In this document: in pieces, positions 38,109 through 47,347 of the stretch
How the letters are laid out: the number at the start of each line of letters is the position of its first letter
Position numbering within the stretch: position 1 is the first letter of the stretch
NCBI RefSeq assembly: GCF_003314995.1
Contig: NZ_QNRH01000007.1
Location: 1-64,000, forward strand
Direction of reading: 5' to 3'
DNA from: Pseudochrobactrum asaccharolyticum
GTDB taxonomy: Bacteria; Pseudomonadota; Alphaproteobacteria; Rhizobiales; Rhizobiaceae
DNA length: 64,000 bases
Made by a program: the position numbers and the translations under genes
Notes under the pieces: model-generated
What the model was told of the DNA's origin: nothing
What the model saw: only the letters and a program-made list of their open reading frames with translations
Databases searched by the model: none

Positions 38109-38873
38109 TTAATTGGCACCGCCTTTATTGCTTCTCTCTTTTAGCTCATGAATTTCATTATTTGCAGTTATTACGAGGTCCACCTGTTTATCAACTAATT
38201 GCGCAACCATATCAAAATCACGATTGAGTACAGCGTCCTTTAATTCTGTGTAGATTTCTATTGAATACAGAGTGCGCAGCGCCTGTGATTTTTTCACCGA
38301 ATTTGCAAATTCCTGCCACTCTACAGTCGGCATTAATATTCTTAACCCGCGGCCTTGTCTGCGGATATGTTCAGTCGTCAGCGTATAAAAACGTTTCAGC
38401 CATGGTGCACGATGTGCCGCGAGAAGCGCTCCGTCAAAGGCATCATGAGACTGCGCCCAGGCAATAAAGTCATCAATCCTGCATGTTTCCTGAACCGGGG
38501 ATAATTGCCGCTCAAAACAATAATGCATTGCAACGATGTCTGCTTCCCAGTTTTTATCGCCGTACAGCATCGCCTCTTTCAAAAGATGCTGTTTAACCAG
38601 CTTTCTTGCCCGATACAGTTCCGTCAGCTCATCAATGGAAACCGGCGAGACAATATAACCTTTATTGGGTTGTAAGATTACCAGATGGTCGCTCTCAAGG
38701 CGTGTTAAAGCCTCACGCAGCGGTGTTGAACCGACATTGTATTGCTTTTGTACCCAGGTCATTTTCAGGGGAGTATCAGGCGGGATTTTTACATTCAAAA
38801 TATCGTTTTTTAACAATTCATAGGCGCAATCAACTTTTGATAACTTGTCGTTTTGCAAAATATTCCCCTTCAT
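38109..38873 (-). CDS. GntR-family transcriptional regulator (FCD subfamily)
   Basis: A 254-residue regulator with a winged helix at about 15-75 (WVQKQYNVGSTPLREALTRLESDHLVI) and an FCD domain. Start at 38873 (MKGNILQND) was chosen because GGAAT precedes it at a suitable distance. It is divergent from the RhtA-like exporter gene, which is a candidate target. The ligand is unknown. Confidence 0.82.
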   Translation of the reverse strand: MKGNILQNDKLSKVDCAYELLKNDILNVKIPPDTPLKMTWVQKQYNVGSTPLREALTRLESDHLVILQPNKGYIVSPVSIDELTELYRARKLVKQHLLKEAMLYGDKNWEADIVAMHYCFERQLSPVQETCRIDDFIAWAQSHDAFDGALLAAHRAPWLKRFYTLTTEHIRRQGRGLRILMPTVEWQEFANSVKKSQALRTLYSIEIYTELKDAVLNRDFDMVAQLVDKQVDLVITANNEIHELKERSNKGGAN

Positions 38874-39289
38874 AAAATTCCATTCGTATCTAAGCATATA
38901 AAAAGTAATATTTGCTTTACATACGACACCGGATCCTGCCCGCATCGCCCCCTCTGCCGGCACTTAATCATTCCCTTAGCTTACAGTCTTATCAGCGATT
39001 TTGATGCCCCGATAAATCATTCTGTCTGCAATTATATGAAAACCAGACACAGAGACAATTATATAGCTTTGAGTCTCTGAACAGACAGAAAACCACGACA
39101 GAAGAACAATAAAAAACATGCGGCGTCCTCCCGTCACGATCTGTGCTGAAATCAAAACAAATCTGCAAGCAATCTTCACACTCTTCTGATCTCAACAACG
39201 AGTTGAAATTTATCATCGACGGACGTAAGGACAGCGTTTCCCGTCTCTGAGTGAACGCTCGCGGGAGTTTATGAAAGTGCAGGAATAAA
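38874..39289. other. Divergent intergenic region (GntR/RhtA-like)
   Basis: No convincing gene in 416 bp. The left end (38880-38930) is AT-rich and should hold the gntR promoter; the segment 39030-39080 is AT-rich and should serve the rightward gene. I see no long palindrome. Confidence 0.45.
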
Positions 39290-40147
39290 ATGGACGCGGT
39301 TCAGATCGAACGGAGCAGCGAAAGCAAACAAACACTTACAGCTGTCGGACTGACACTGGCAGCAATGATCAGCATTCAGCTTGGGGCAGCAATATCCAAG
39401 CCGATTATGCAGCAATTAGGAACATTCGGCACCACATTTGTCCGCCTTTCCTTTGCGGCAATCATTCTTCTGATCTGGATACGTCCGTCTTTCCGCAGCT
39501 ATAACCGCTCGCAATGGCTTTCCGCCTTTTCATTGGGCGCCTCCATGGCCTTCATGACCATGTGTTTCTTTGCTGCCATTGAGACCATTCCGCTCGGCCT
39601 TGCTGTTGCAATTGAGTTCATGGGGCCTTTGCTGGTCGCCACACTCTATGGCAGCGGCAAATTTCGCCTCATCTGCCCGATGATTGCCGCAGCAGGGATT
39701 ATCTGTCTCACCTCCGGCAGCAGCCTCTGGGGCAATGATATGACCGGTATGCTGTTTGCCTTTTGTGCGGCAATCGGCTGGGGTGCCTATATTATCCTGA
39801 CCAAACGTGCAGGTGAAAAATTCCACGGGCTTGAAGGTCTGGCGGTTTCCATGATGTTTGCCGCTCTTGTGGCATTACCGGTGGGCACCGGTCAGCTCTA
39901 TACCAATTTCAGCACTGAAGCCTTTATTATGGCCGGTTTGCTGGCATTGCTGACCCCGCTTATTCCCTATGCCTTTGAATTTATGGCGCTGCGCAATCTA
40001 AAACCATCGGCTTTTGGTATTCTCGTCAGCCTTGAACCGGCCATCGGTGCCACTGTCGGTTTCCTCATGCTGCATCAGGCATTGTCCATTGTGCAGATTG
40101 CCGGAATTGCTTTGGTGATTACGGCCAGTGTGATCAGCACACGCTGA
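39290..40147 (+). CDS. EamA-family exporter, RhtA-like
   Basis: A 285-residue drug/metabolite transporter with ten predicted helices in two EamA repeats. FVRLSFAAIILLIWIRP, AIEFMGPLLVATLYGS and IPYAFEFMALRNLKPSAFGILVSLEPAIGA are typical of RhtA, an exporter of threonine, homoserine and related amino acids. A ribosome site (AGGAATAAA) precedes the ATG. Substrate assignment is by family only. Confidence 0.82.
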   Translation: MDAVQIERSSESKQTLTAVGLTLAAMISIQLGAAISKPIMQQLGTFGTTFVRLSFAAIILLIWIRPSFRSYNRSQWLSAFSLGASMAFMTMCFFAAIETIPLGLAVAIEFMGPLLVATLYGSGKFRLICPMIAAAGIICLTSGSSLWGNDMTGMLFAFCAAIGWGAYIILTKRAGEKFHGLEGLAVSMMFAALVALPVGTGQLYTNFSTEAFIMAGLLALLTPLIPYAFEFMALRNLKPSAFGILVSLEPAIGATVGFLMLHQALSIVQIAGIALVITASVISTR

Positions 40148-40170
40148 CAAGTTGATCTCTTCCTTTGACG

Positions 40171-40200
40171 CATTGGCCTGACAAAAAATGCAGGCCAATG
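40171..40200 (+). terminator. Hairpin after the RhtA-like gene
   Basis: CATTGGCCTG (40171-40180) and CAGGCCAATG (40191-40200) are perfect 10-bp arms around a 10-nt A-rich loop, followed by TTTCACGG. Confidence 0.7.
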
Positions 40201-40604
40201 TTTCACGGGAATCATTTTGCATCACGCAACTTCCCTTCAGACATCAGCCGTATAGTACACTTCCGATATTATTTTCTCCTGAAAGATTTTTACCTCAATT
40301 CAGGTGTTTTCATCTTTATACTTTTTAAGAAATGTTCTTCACAATGCAAATATTTGAATTTAAATATGATTATATTAAAAATAATTATTAAAATTAAACA
40401 TCTAGTCATTTTGTATTATTGACGTATTGCAGCGATTGAAAAACATAAATTAAACTGTATTTCTGCAACTCATTAAATTCATCATTAAAAATATTATTAC
40501 ATTTTCTTAAGAGATGAGTTTAACCGCATTTTCTTCAGAAAATGCGGAAGCATAAATCAGCATTCAATCAATATTATCAATTATGATATTTCGAAGGGGG
40601 AAGT
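40201..40604. other. AT-rich intergenic region with a palindrome
   Basis: No gene is supported in these 404 bp. From about 40300 to 40500 the sequence is markedly AT-rich compared with the surroundings. At 40524-40547, CCGCATTTTC and GAAAATGCGG form perfect 10-bp arms with a 4-nt loop, about 57 bp upstream of the lipoprotein gene, and could be an operator or a leader hairpin. Confidence 0.55.
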
Positions 40605-41198
40605 ATGCGTTCGCCATACTTTATGCTATCTGCACCTGTGCTGGCTTTGTTGCTTGTCGGTTGTCAGTCAACAAAACCGATTGCCATGTCTGTTAATGCC
40701 ACGCCGACTGCATCCGGTATCAAAAACGGCGATATGCTTGCCCCGCAGCGTGCATCCGGACAGGATATTCCGCAGCTGCGCGGACAGGAAATGGTTACCA
40801 TCCGCACTTATGAGAATATTAAAAAGCCTGATGTGCAATTCGCCACGCTCACCGAAATAGAGGGCGTTACCTGCGAGATTGAAAGCGATGGCTATAAAGC
40901 CACCGTTAAAACACCGGCAGAAGTACGGGTACCGAACTACGGCTACGCATCAAGGCTGATTTCTGCCCGCTGCAATGCGCCCGGTTATAAACCCGGTTTT
41001 GAGAGCGTCAAAGCCTATAACAAAACCGGTGAGCAGCGCATGAACAGTGCCAGCGGCGGCGGTCTGGCCGGCGTTGTCCTTGTTGCTATGATCCATGCTG
41101 CAACAGACGAAAAGAAGCATGAATTCGCCTATCCGCCGCTGAAAGTGACGATGACAAAGCCTGTCGTAGCCTCTGCAAAACAGGTTGCCCGCAAATAA
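40605..41198 (+). CDS. Lipoprotein of unknown function
   Basis: A 197-residue protein with a lipoprotein signal (LLVGC, lipidated Cys near residue 20). The mature part contains two cysteines (GVTCEIESDGY and SARCNAPGY) and a glycine-rich hydrophobic segment (SGGGLAGVVLVAMIHA) near residue 150. A strong ribosome site (AAGGGGGAAG) precedes the ATG. It stands alone behind an unusually AT-rich promoter region. No family is recognised. Confidence 0.7.
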   Translation: MRSPYFMLSAPVLALLLVGCQSTKPIAMSVNATPTASGIKNGDMLAPQRASGQDIPQLRGQEMVTIRTYENIKKPDVQFATLTEIEGVTCEIESDGYKATVKTPAEVRVPNYGYASRLISARCNAPGYKPGFESVKAYNKTGEQRMNSASGGGLAGVVLVAMIHAATDEKKHEFAYPPLKVTMTKPVVASAKQVARK

Positions 41199-41245
41199 CA
41201 CGAAAGCAGTGTACAGCGCTCACTCTGTTAATTGTAAAGCTGCCC

Positions 41246-41281
41246 GCTTTCTCACCTGACAAAAACCTCGGGTGAGAAAGC
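41246..41281. terminator. Hairpin between convergent genes
   Basis: GCTTTCTCACC (41246-41256) and GGTGAGAAAGC (41271-41281) are perfect 11-bp arms around 14 nt. It lies between the rightward lipoprotein gene and the leftward acetyltransferase gene and probably terminates both. Confidence 0.65.
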
Positions 41282-41303
41282 AAAGCCCGGCAGTCAATAG
41301 TGT

Positions 41304-41843
41304 TTACAAATAGCGCTCCAGCAACTGTCCGGGCCAGCCTTCAACATCAAAGGTTGAAAGCCGCGTATAGCCGCAGCGCTCATAAAAACGGACTAAAGAG
41401 CCGTCACCGCCGCCATAGCAGTCAACGCGCATATAGTTCAGCTCAGCTGCACGTGTTTGCTCATCAGCAAAACCCATTAACCGCCGCCCGATCCCGCGAA
41501 CACGCGGATCACGCGAAGCAATCAGCAATAATACATAATTTTCCGGTCGCGTTGCTGCCGCCACATAAGGCATGGCATCACCCAGCACGATCGACCCGCA
41601 AATACCCAGTTCCGCATCTTCAGCAACCCATGCGCCGGGCAAAGAGCAGGCATCGGTAATGCGCTGTACCCGCTCTGGTGAAACAGACCATGGTTCATTG
41701 CCCCACTGCCCTTCATTGCCGATGCTGACAAACCAGGCGATCACTTCATCAAAAATACGCAAAACCGCAGGTGCATCAGCAGCACTCGCGCGTCTGATCG
41801 TCAGCTCATCTGTTATTAAATGCATATCCCGAAACTCTCCCAT
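41304..41843 (-). CDS. GNAT-family N-acetyltransferase
   Basis: A 179-residue acetyltransferase. The acetyl-CoA site is visible in VLLLIASRDPRVRGIGRRLMGFADEQTRAAELNYMRVDC (RxxGIG loop), with GSLVRFYERCGY as the terminal strand region. The start at 41843 is preceded by AGAGGAGAG at the right distance; an internal ATG at 41825 is an alternative. Substrate unknown. Confidence 0.8.
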   Translation of the reverse strand: MGEFRDMHLITDELTIRRASAADAPAVLRIFDEVIAWFVSIGNEGQWGNEPWSVSPERVQRITDACSLPGAWVAEDAELGICGSIVLGDAMPYVAAATRPENYVLLLIASRDPRVRGIGRRLMGFADEQTRAAELNYMRVDCYGGGDGSLVRFYERCGYTRLSTFDVEGWPGQLLERYL

Positions 41844-41893
41844 TCACCGGTCTCTCCTCTGAACCGGCTGTAAACTTCATCATCGTGTGATGC

Positions 41894-42724
41894 TCAGGAC
41901 ATCACCCTTGCTGTTCCGGACACGCGGATAGAACCGCCCTGCGGTGTGAGAATATCCGCATGCAGTCTGGAAAGCATGCCCATATCTTCGCCCTGTATAA
42001 TGTCGATTGCGCCATGATGCGACCAGTTCAGATCGCGTAGATAGCCTGCAAGTGCTGCGGTTGCTGCACCTGTTGCAGGGTCTTCATAAACACCGCCCGC
42101 TGCAAAAATATTGCGTGTATGGAACAATTGCGGGGTCTGCGCATAGCTCAGCACAATGGTGACCCAGCCGTTTTTCAGCATCAAGGCACGGCCGCTGTCA
42201 AAATCATAGTGCATGGCACTCAAAGTCTCGCGTGCATTCAGCGTCAGCGAAAGATGGTCAGCACCACCATGGATCAAAGCAGGCGGCAGATCCGGATTAA
42301 GATCACGCTCAGTCAGCCCAAGCAAATCCAGCGCCTCTGTCATCTGCGCCGGAGGCGCCACTTTGCTGAAAGTCGGCGGGGATTGCAGAGCAGCCTTCAG
42401 GACATCGCCTTGACTGCTCCCCTCCACCGTAATCCGGCTTTGATTGAGAATGAGCGGGAAAATGCCGTCGCCCTCGCGCATTGCCAGCGCAGCGCCAAGG
42501 GCAATCGTGGCATGGCCGCAGAACGGAACTTCAAATGCCGGTGCAAAATAGCGGGTACGCCAGCCATCTTCTGTGCGTGCCGCAAAAACAGTTTCAGAAA
42601 AGCCGACTTCTGCCGCCACCTGCTGCATAATCTGCGCTTCCGGCAATGTTTCAGCAATCACCACACCGGCAGGATTGCCACCGCTGTTGCCTTCTGAAAA
42701 TGCTGCGATCCGTAAAATATTCAA
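41894..42724 (-). CDS. PhzF-family isomerase/epimerase-like protein
   Basis: A 276-residue protein of the PhzC/PhzF family (DAP-epimerase fold). The N-terminal lobe has GNPAGVVIAE, VGFSETVF with the catalytic Glu, and PFCGHATIALGAA; the C-terminal lobe has AGGVYEDPATGAATAALAGYL. Members are isomerases of largely unknown substrate. It starts with TTG at 42724 behind a strong GGGGGAG site. Confidence 0.85.
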   Translation of the reverse strand: MNILRIAAFSEGNSGGNPAGVVIAETLPEAQIMQQVAAEVGFSETVFAARTEDGWRTRYFAPAFEVPFCGHATIALGAALAMREGDGIFPLILNQSRITVEGSSQGDVLKAALQSPPTFSKVAPPAQMTEALDLLGLTERDLNPDLPPALIHGGADHLSLTLNARETLSAMHYDFDSGRALMLKNGWVTIVLSYAQTPQLFHTRNIFAAGGVYEDPATGAATAALAGYLRDLNWSHHGAIDIIQGEDMGMLSRLHADILTPQGGSIRVSGTARVMS

Positions 42725-42838
42725 TTGCTTGCTCCCCCTACCCTTCCCGCGATCAGGAAGCCTGAATTGCTACCTAAATTCAGCTTCTTCACCAAGACAA
42801 ATAAACTCTTCTTGAAAAGAAGAGACCGCACTGAAACC

Positions 42839-43456
42839 TTATGCTTCTGTCAGCCAGCCGTGACTGCGAAAAATATCCTGATAAATCGCGCGCACAACAT
42901 TTTGCTTACGGGCATTATAATCCGTTGCATTGGTCACGCCGTCTTTTGCCAGCAATTTGGCTTGTGCATAGCGTTGCCTGTCAGCGGGATGGTCGCGCAA
43001 CCAGTCTCTGAACAGAATATGCCGGATATGCTCCGGACAGGCCGGTCCGAAAACATGCAAATTCACCCGCGGGTTCTCGTGGCGCAACATACGATGCTGA
43101 TACCATGAGCGCTCTCTGATCTGCAGCCGGTAGCCAAGCGCTTCGAGTGCGGGAACATAGCTATCCTCATTCTCCGGATCAGTCACGATCAGATCAATAT
43201 CAATCACAGGCTTTGCCGCGAGATCCGGTACAGCTGTGGAGCCGACATGCTCAATATGCAAAGCCCTTTGTGCCAAAACCTGTTCAATCTCAGCTTTTTT
43301 GGCAGCAAATATCTCAACCCATTGCGGTTTACAGGTCTCCACCTGAATATCCTCAGATGTTGGCTTGCCAGCGACCCATGGGTTTTCATGCGGGTCGCCA
43401 TCTTCAAAGTGCATAATCCCTGCACGCTCTGGCCAGCCTGATGAATACTGCGTCAT
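42839..43456 (-). CDS. GrpB-family protein (nucleotidyltransferase-like)
   Basis: A 205-residue protein of the GrpB/UPF0157 family. The signature HIEHVGSTAVPDLAAKPVIDIDLIV carries the nucleotidyltransferase-like Asp pair, and WYQHRMLRHENPRVNLHVF follows. The biochemical role of the family is not settled. The start overlaps the stop of the upstream methyltransferase gene by 4 bp (ATGA), so they are co-translated. Confidence 0.82.
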   Translation of the reverse strand: MTQYSSGWPERAGIMHFEDGDPHENPWVAGKPTSEDIQVETCKPQWVEIFAAKKAEIEQVLAQRALHIEHVGSTAVPDLAAKPVIDIDLIVTDPENEDSYVPALEALGYRLQIRERSWYQHRMLRHENPRVNLHVFGPACPEHIRHILFRDWLRDHPADRQRYAQAKLLAKDGVTNATDYNARKQNVVRAIYQDIFRSHGWLTEA

Positions 43457-44208
43457 AGCTCTGCCTTCAAAGAACCAAACGGGATAATTTCAACGGCATC
43501 CTCATGATAAGGATTGCCCTGCCAGTCGCCGAACCAATGATTCACGTGAAGCTTTGTCTGTGCGACCAGCGCCGCGATCTGTTCCTGCGACGGAAATGCA
43601 ATGCGGGATTTCGAGGAATATACCCGACCGTCCGCGATCACCTCATAATAAGTGCCATATTCGACAACCATTGCCTGCGGGTCAAAACTATAATCATTCC
43701 ATGAGTTTATGGTTCCGAACTCCGGATGCTCAATCGTCCGTCCGGACTCCTGCGGGTTCCATTCCTGCCATTCTTTGATTTTAGGATTGCGGCTGTCGAA
43801 AATGAACTGACCACCCACTTCCAGATGCCTTTCGATAGTTTTGAGCAAAGCGAGCTGCGCTTCCGCAGTCAAAAACACCTGAAAAGCATGACCGCTCAGC
43901 ACAATAAGATCAAATTTTTCGTTCAGATTGAGAGTTGCCGCATCACTTAGCACCCATGTGACCTGATCGCCGCCCTCACGTTGTTTTGCAATATCCAGCA
44001 TTGGCTGTGCCGGATCAGCACCGACAACACGCTTCGTACCGTCCATAGCAATGCGTGCCGCCAGCAATCCGGTGCCGCAACCGATATCCAGCACCGAACG
44101 GGCATTGTCAGCCAGCTTCAGCAAAAACGCACAAGCCGGACTCCACTCATTTTCAAGATCATAAAACTGTGCCAGTTCCGGATCATTATACAGCTTGTCT
44201 GTCTTCAT
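43453..44208 (-). CDS. Class I SAM-dependent methyltransferase
   Basis: A 251-residue Rossmann-fold methyltransferase. Motif I is VLDIGCGTGLLAARIA (residues about 40-56), motif II/acidic loop VVGADPAQPMLDIA and motif IV FDLIVLSGHAFQVFL. The acceptor is unknown. It is transcribed with grpB-like downstream and follows the RND pump genes after only 18 bp, so read-through from them is possible. Confidence 0.85.
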   Translation of the reverse strand: MKTDKLYNDPELAQFYDLENEWSPACAFLLKLADNARSVLDIGCGTGLLAARIAMDGTKRVVGADPAQPMLDIAKQREGGDQVTWVLSDAATLNLNEKFDLIVLSGHAFQVFLTAEAQLALLKTIERHLEVGGQFIFDSRNPKIKEWQEWNPQESGRTIEHPEFGTINSWNDYSFDPQAMVVEYGTYYEVIADGRVYSSKSRIAFPSQEQIAALVAQTKLHVNHWFGDWQGNPYHEDAVEIIPFGSLKAEL

Positions 44209-44226
44209 AGAATTTTACTCTTATCC

Positions 44227-47200
44227 TCATTCCGCTTTGCTGTTCAGCGCGGCATGATCCTGCATACTGAGCATTGCCTCTCCCTGCAAACGATCATCAT
44301 CGGTCACAGAGGTCAATTTGCCCAAGCGCTTGCCCAGCCAGAGCTTCAGATCATCCATAGCGGTAAACATAACCGGCACAAAAACCAGACTGAGGACTGT
44401 AGAGGTCATCAGTCCGCCGATCACCGCAATTGCCATTGGCGCACGAAAGCCCGCATCACCGCCAATTCCGATTGCGGCCGGAACCATTCCCGCCACCATA
44501 GCAATCGTCGTCATGATAATCGGGCGTGCACGCGTCATACCGGCTTTGACCAGTGCATCATGGCGGTTCAGCCCCTGATGCCGGCATTCAATCGCATAAT
44601 CCACCAGCAGAATAGAGTTTTTACAAACAATACCCATCAGCATCAGAATGCCGATAACCGACGGTAAATCCAGTGATGCGCCATAGAGCAGCAAGCCAAG
44701 CGCTGCCCCACCGATGGAAAGCGGCAAAGCAATCAGGATTGTCACAGGTTGCAAAAAATCCTTAAACAACAAGACCAGCACGGCTGCCACCATCAAAATT
44801 CCGGTCAGCAGCGCCACGCCGAAATTATTGAACATTTCTTCCATATATTCGGCATCACCATATTCAATCTGGCTCACACCGTCCGGCAGGTTTTTATAGG
44901 CATCAAGCTGAGCAATCGCTTCCAAAGCTGTGCCCAATGTCGCACCATTATTGAGATTGGCCTCCACTTCGATCAGTCTTTTACGATCAAGACGCTCCAC
45001 ACGACTTTCCGCTGCTCCGAAAGTGATATCCGCCACTGCCGACAATGGCACCGGAACACCTGCAGCAGTACTCACCTTGAGTTGACGCAGCAGATCCAGA
45101 TCGCTGCGGGCAGAGCTTTCCATCAAAACACGGATCGGGATTTGCCGGTCACCGAGATTGAACTGCGCTGAATTGGAATCCGTTTCTCCCAGCGTTGCAA
45201 TACGCACGACCAGACCAATGGATGCCGGAGAAACGCCAAGATGTGCTGCCTCATCGAGACGCGGTTTGACATGCAATTCCGGCGCAGGCAGCGGTTCGGA
45301 GGAGACAACGCTGGCCAGCTCCGGCAATGTCCGCATTTGCGCCTCCAGCGCCCGTGCGGCACGAATAAGAGCCTCTCCGTCATTGCCGACCAGCGCAACG
45401 GAGACTTCCTTGCCGCTATCATTGGTAAAAGTGAACTGAATATCCGGTATAGCTGCGATAACCGGACGTATTGATGCCTCAAATTCTTTCTGGCTCATGC
45501 CCCGTTCATCACGTGGTTTCAGATTAATCAGCAAAGAAAAATCACTGACACTGTCCGAAGCTGTGGCCAGCACATCCTTGACCCCGGGGCGTTTCAGCAG
45601 TTGAGCTGTAATCATATCGGCAATACGGGTTGTTTCTTCCAGTCTGGTGCCAGGTGTCAGCGTGACTTTAACCTGCGAGACATCCGTATCACTTTGCGGC
45701 ATATAACCGGATGGTAGCAAGGACAGCAGATAAACCGAGCCGGCAAAAATCATTGCCACAAATGCAAAAGTTGTCTTGCGATGATGCAGTGTCCAATTCA
45801 GCAGCTTCAGATAGAACAGGTTCAAACCTGCAGGTTCTGTCTCTTTATGGGCAGCTTTATGCGGTTGCAGCAGATAGGCTGCCATCAGCGGTGTCAGTAA
45901 ACGGGCAACTGCAAGCGAAATCAGCACGGCAATCGCCACAGTTAGTCCGAACTGGCGGAAATACTGGCCGATTGCGCCACCGATAAAGCTGACCGGCGCA
46001 AAAATAGCGACAATGGTCAGTGTGGTGGCCACAACGGCCAACCCGATAGCATCGGATGCCTCAAGAGCGGCAATATAAGGCCGTCGCCCCATTTGCACAT
46101 GCCGTTCGATATTCTCGATCTCAACAATCGCATCATCAACGAGAATACCGATGACCAGTGTCAATGCCAGCAGGCTGATACTGTTGAGTGTGAAATCGAG
46201 CCAGTACATTGCAGCAAAGGTCGGTAGAATAGACAGGGGCATGGCCACAGCCGCAATGAATGTTGCCCGCCAGTTCCGCAAAAACAGGAACACCACAACA
46301 ATGGTCAGCAATGCGCCTTCGACCAGAGCCGAAATTGCATTATTATAGCTCTGCAATGTATAGCCGACGGTTGAGCTGATCTCTTTGATCTCTGTGCCCG
46401 GATATTGCTGCCGCAGCACTTCCAGATGCGCCTTAACCCGTTCTGCAACAACAGTATCGCTGTGCCCCTTGGCACGTGATACGGAGAAACCAACCACGGG
46501 TTTACCATCCAGACGCGAAAAACTGCGCGCTTCAGAGGCCGTATCTTTCAGCTCCGCAATCTCACGCAGCGGTATCCAGCGATTGCCCGGCAGAGCAATT
46601 GTCAAACGTGACAATTCCTCAATTGTTTTAGCGCTCGCAAGGGTGCGCAAAGATTGTTCTCTGTCACCGATATTGCCGCGCCCGCTCGGAACATTGACAT
46701 TAAGCTCGCGTAAAACGCTGTTTACCTGATCGGCAGAAACACCCAGCGCCAATAACCGCTGCGGTTTCAGTGCAATGCGGATCTCGCGGCTAACACCGCC
46801 CAGCCTTTGCACTTTCTGCACGCCGGTCACAGTCAGCAATTCACGGCTGATCGTGTCATCCACAAACCACGACATATCCATATCGGATTTTTGCGGCGCA
46901 GAGATCATATAATACAGGATTGCGCCGCCCTCGACATCAATACGGGTGACCACTGGCTCCTGTATCGTTTGCGGCAAGTCTGAGCGGATTTGTGCGACCG
47001 CTTCACGCACATCATTGGTTGCGCGATCCGGATCAATGCCGATGCGGAACTCAATTACCGTATTTGATGTACCGTCAGCAAGTGTGGAGCGGATATGCTT
47101 GACGCCGGCAATACCGGACACAGCCCCCTCAATACGACGAGTAATCTGCGTTTCCATCTCCGAAGGGGCGGCGCTGGCCTGCGTGACCGTGACATTGACC

Positions 47201-47337
47201 ACCGGAAAAGACACATTCGGATTGGCATTGATCGGTAATTTGCTGAATGCCATCCAGCCGGTCAGTGTCATAACGATAAAAAGCACAAGAACCGGCACCG
47301 GCTTGCGGATTGCCCAAGCAGAAATATTACTGGTCAT
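44227..47337 (-). CDS. RND-family multidrug efflux pump (inner-membrane transporter)
   Basis: A 1036-residue hydrophobe/amphiphile efflux-type RND protein. It has 12 predicted membrane helices, two large periplasmic loops (after helices 1 and 7) and the proton-relay motif in TM4 (LVIGILVDDAIVEIENIERH, paired Asp). The C-terminal TM10-12 region includes LPLSIGGAALGLLLYG and the GGLMTSTVLSLVFVPVMF motif. It uses the proton gradient to extrude drugs or detergents with the fusion protein encoded 10 bp upstream. No outer-membrane channel gene is adjacent. Confidence 0.92.
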   Translation of the reverse strand: MTSNISAWAIRKPVPVLVLFIVMTLTGWMAFSKLPINANPNVSFPVVNVTVTQASAAPSEMETQITRRIEGAVSGIAGVKHIRSTLADGTSNTVIEFRIGIDPDRATNDVREAVAQIRSDLPQTIQEPVVTRIDVEGGAILYYMISAPQKSDMDMSWFVDDTISRELLTVTGVQKVQRLGGVSREIRIALKPQRLLALGVSADQVNSVLRELNVNVPSGRGNIGDREQSLRTLASAKTIEELSRLTIALPGNRWIPLREIAELKDTASEARSFSRLDGKPVVGFSVSRAKGHSDTVVAERVKAHLEVLRQQYPGTEIKEISSTVGYTLQSYNNAISALVEGALLTIVVVFLFLRNWRATFIAAVAMPLSILPTFAAMYWLDFTLNSISLLALTLVIGILVDDAIVEIENIERHVQMGRRPYIAALEASDAIGLAVVATTLTIVAIFAPVSFIGGAIGQYFRQFGLTVAIAVLISLAVARLLTPLMAAYLLQPHKAAHKETEPAGLNLFYLKLLNWTLHHRKTTFAFVAMIFAGSVYLLSLLPSGYMPQSDTDVSQVKVTLTPGTRLEETTRIADMITAQLLKRPGVKDVLATASDSVSDFSLLINLKPRDERGMSQKEFEASIRPVIAAIPDIQFTFTNDSGKEVSVALVGNDGEALIRAARALEAQMRTLPELASVVSSEPLPAPELHVKPRLDEAAHLGVSPASIGLVVRIATLGETDSNSAQFNLGDRQIPIRVLMESSARSDLDLLRQLKVSTAAGVPVPLSAVADITFGAAESRVERLDRKRLIEVEANLNNGATLGTALEAIAQLDAYKNLPDGVSQIEYGDAEYMEEMFNNFGVALLTGILMVAAVLVLLFKDFLQPVTILIALPLSIGGAALGLLLYGASLDLPSVIGILMLMGIVCKNSILLVDYAIECRHQGLNRHDALVKAGMTRARPIIMTTIAMVAGMVPAAIGIGGDAGFRAPMAIAVIGGLMTSTVLSLVFVPVMFTAMDDLKLWLGKRLGKLTSVTDDDRLQGEAMLSMQDHAALNSKAE

Positions 47338-47347
47338 CGGATATCTT

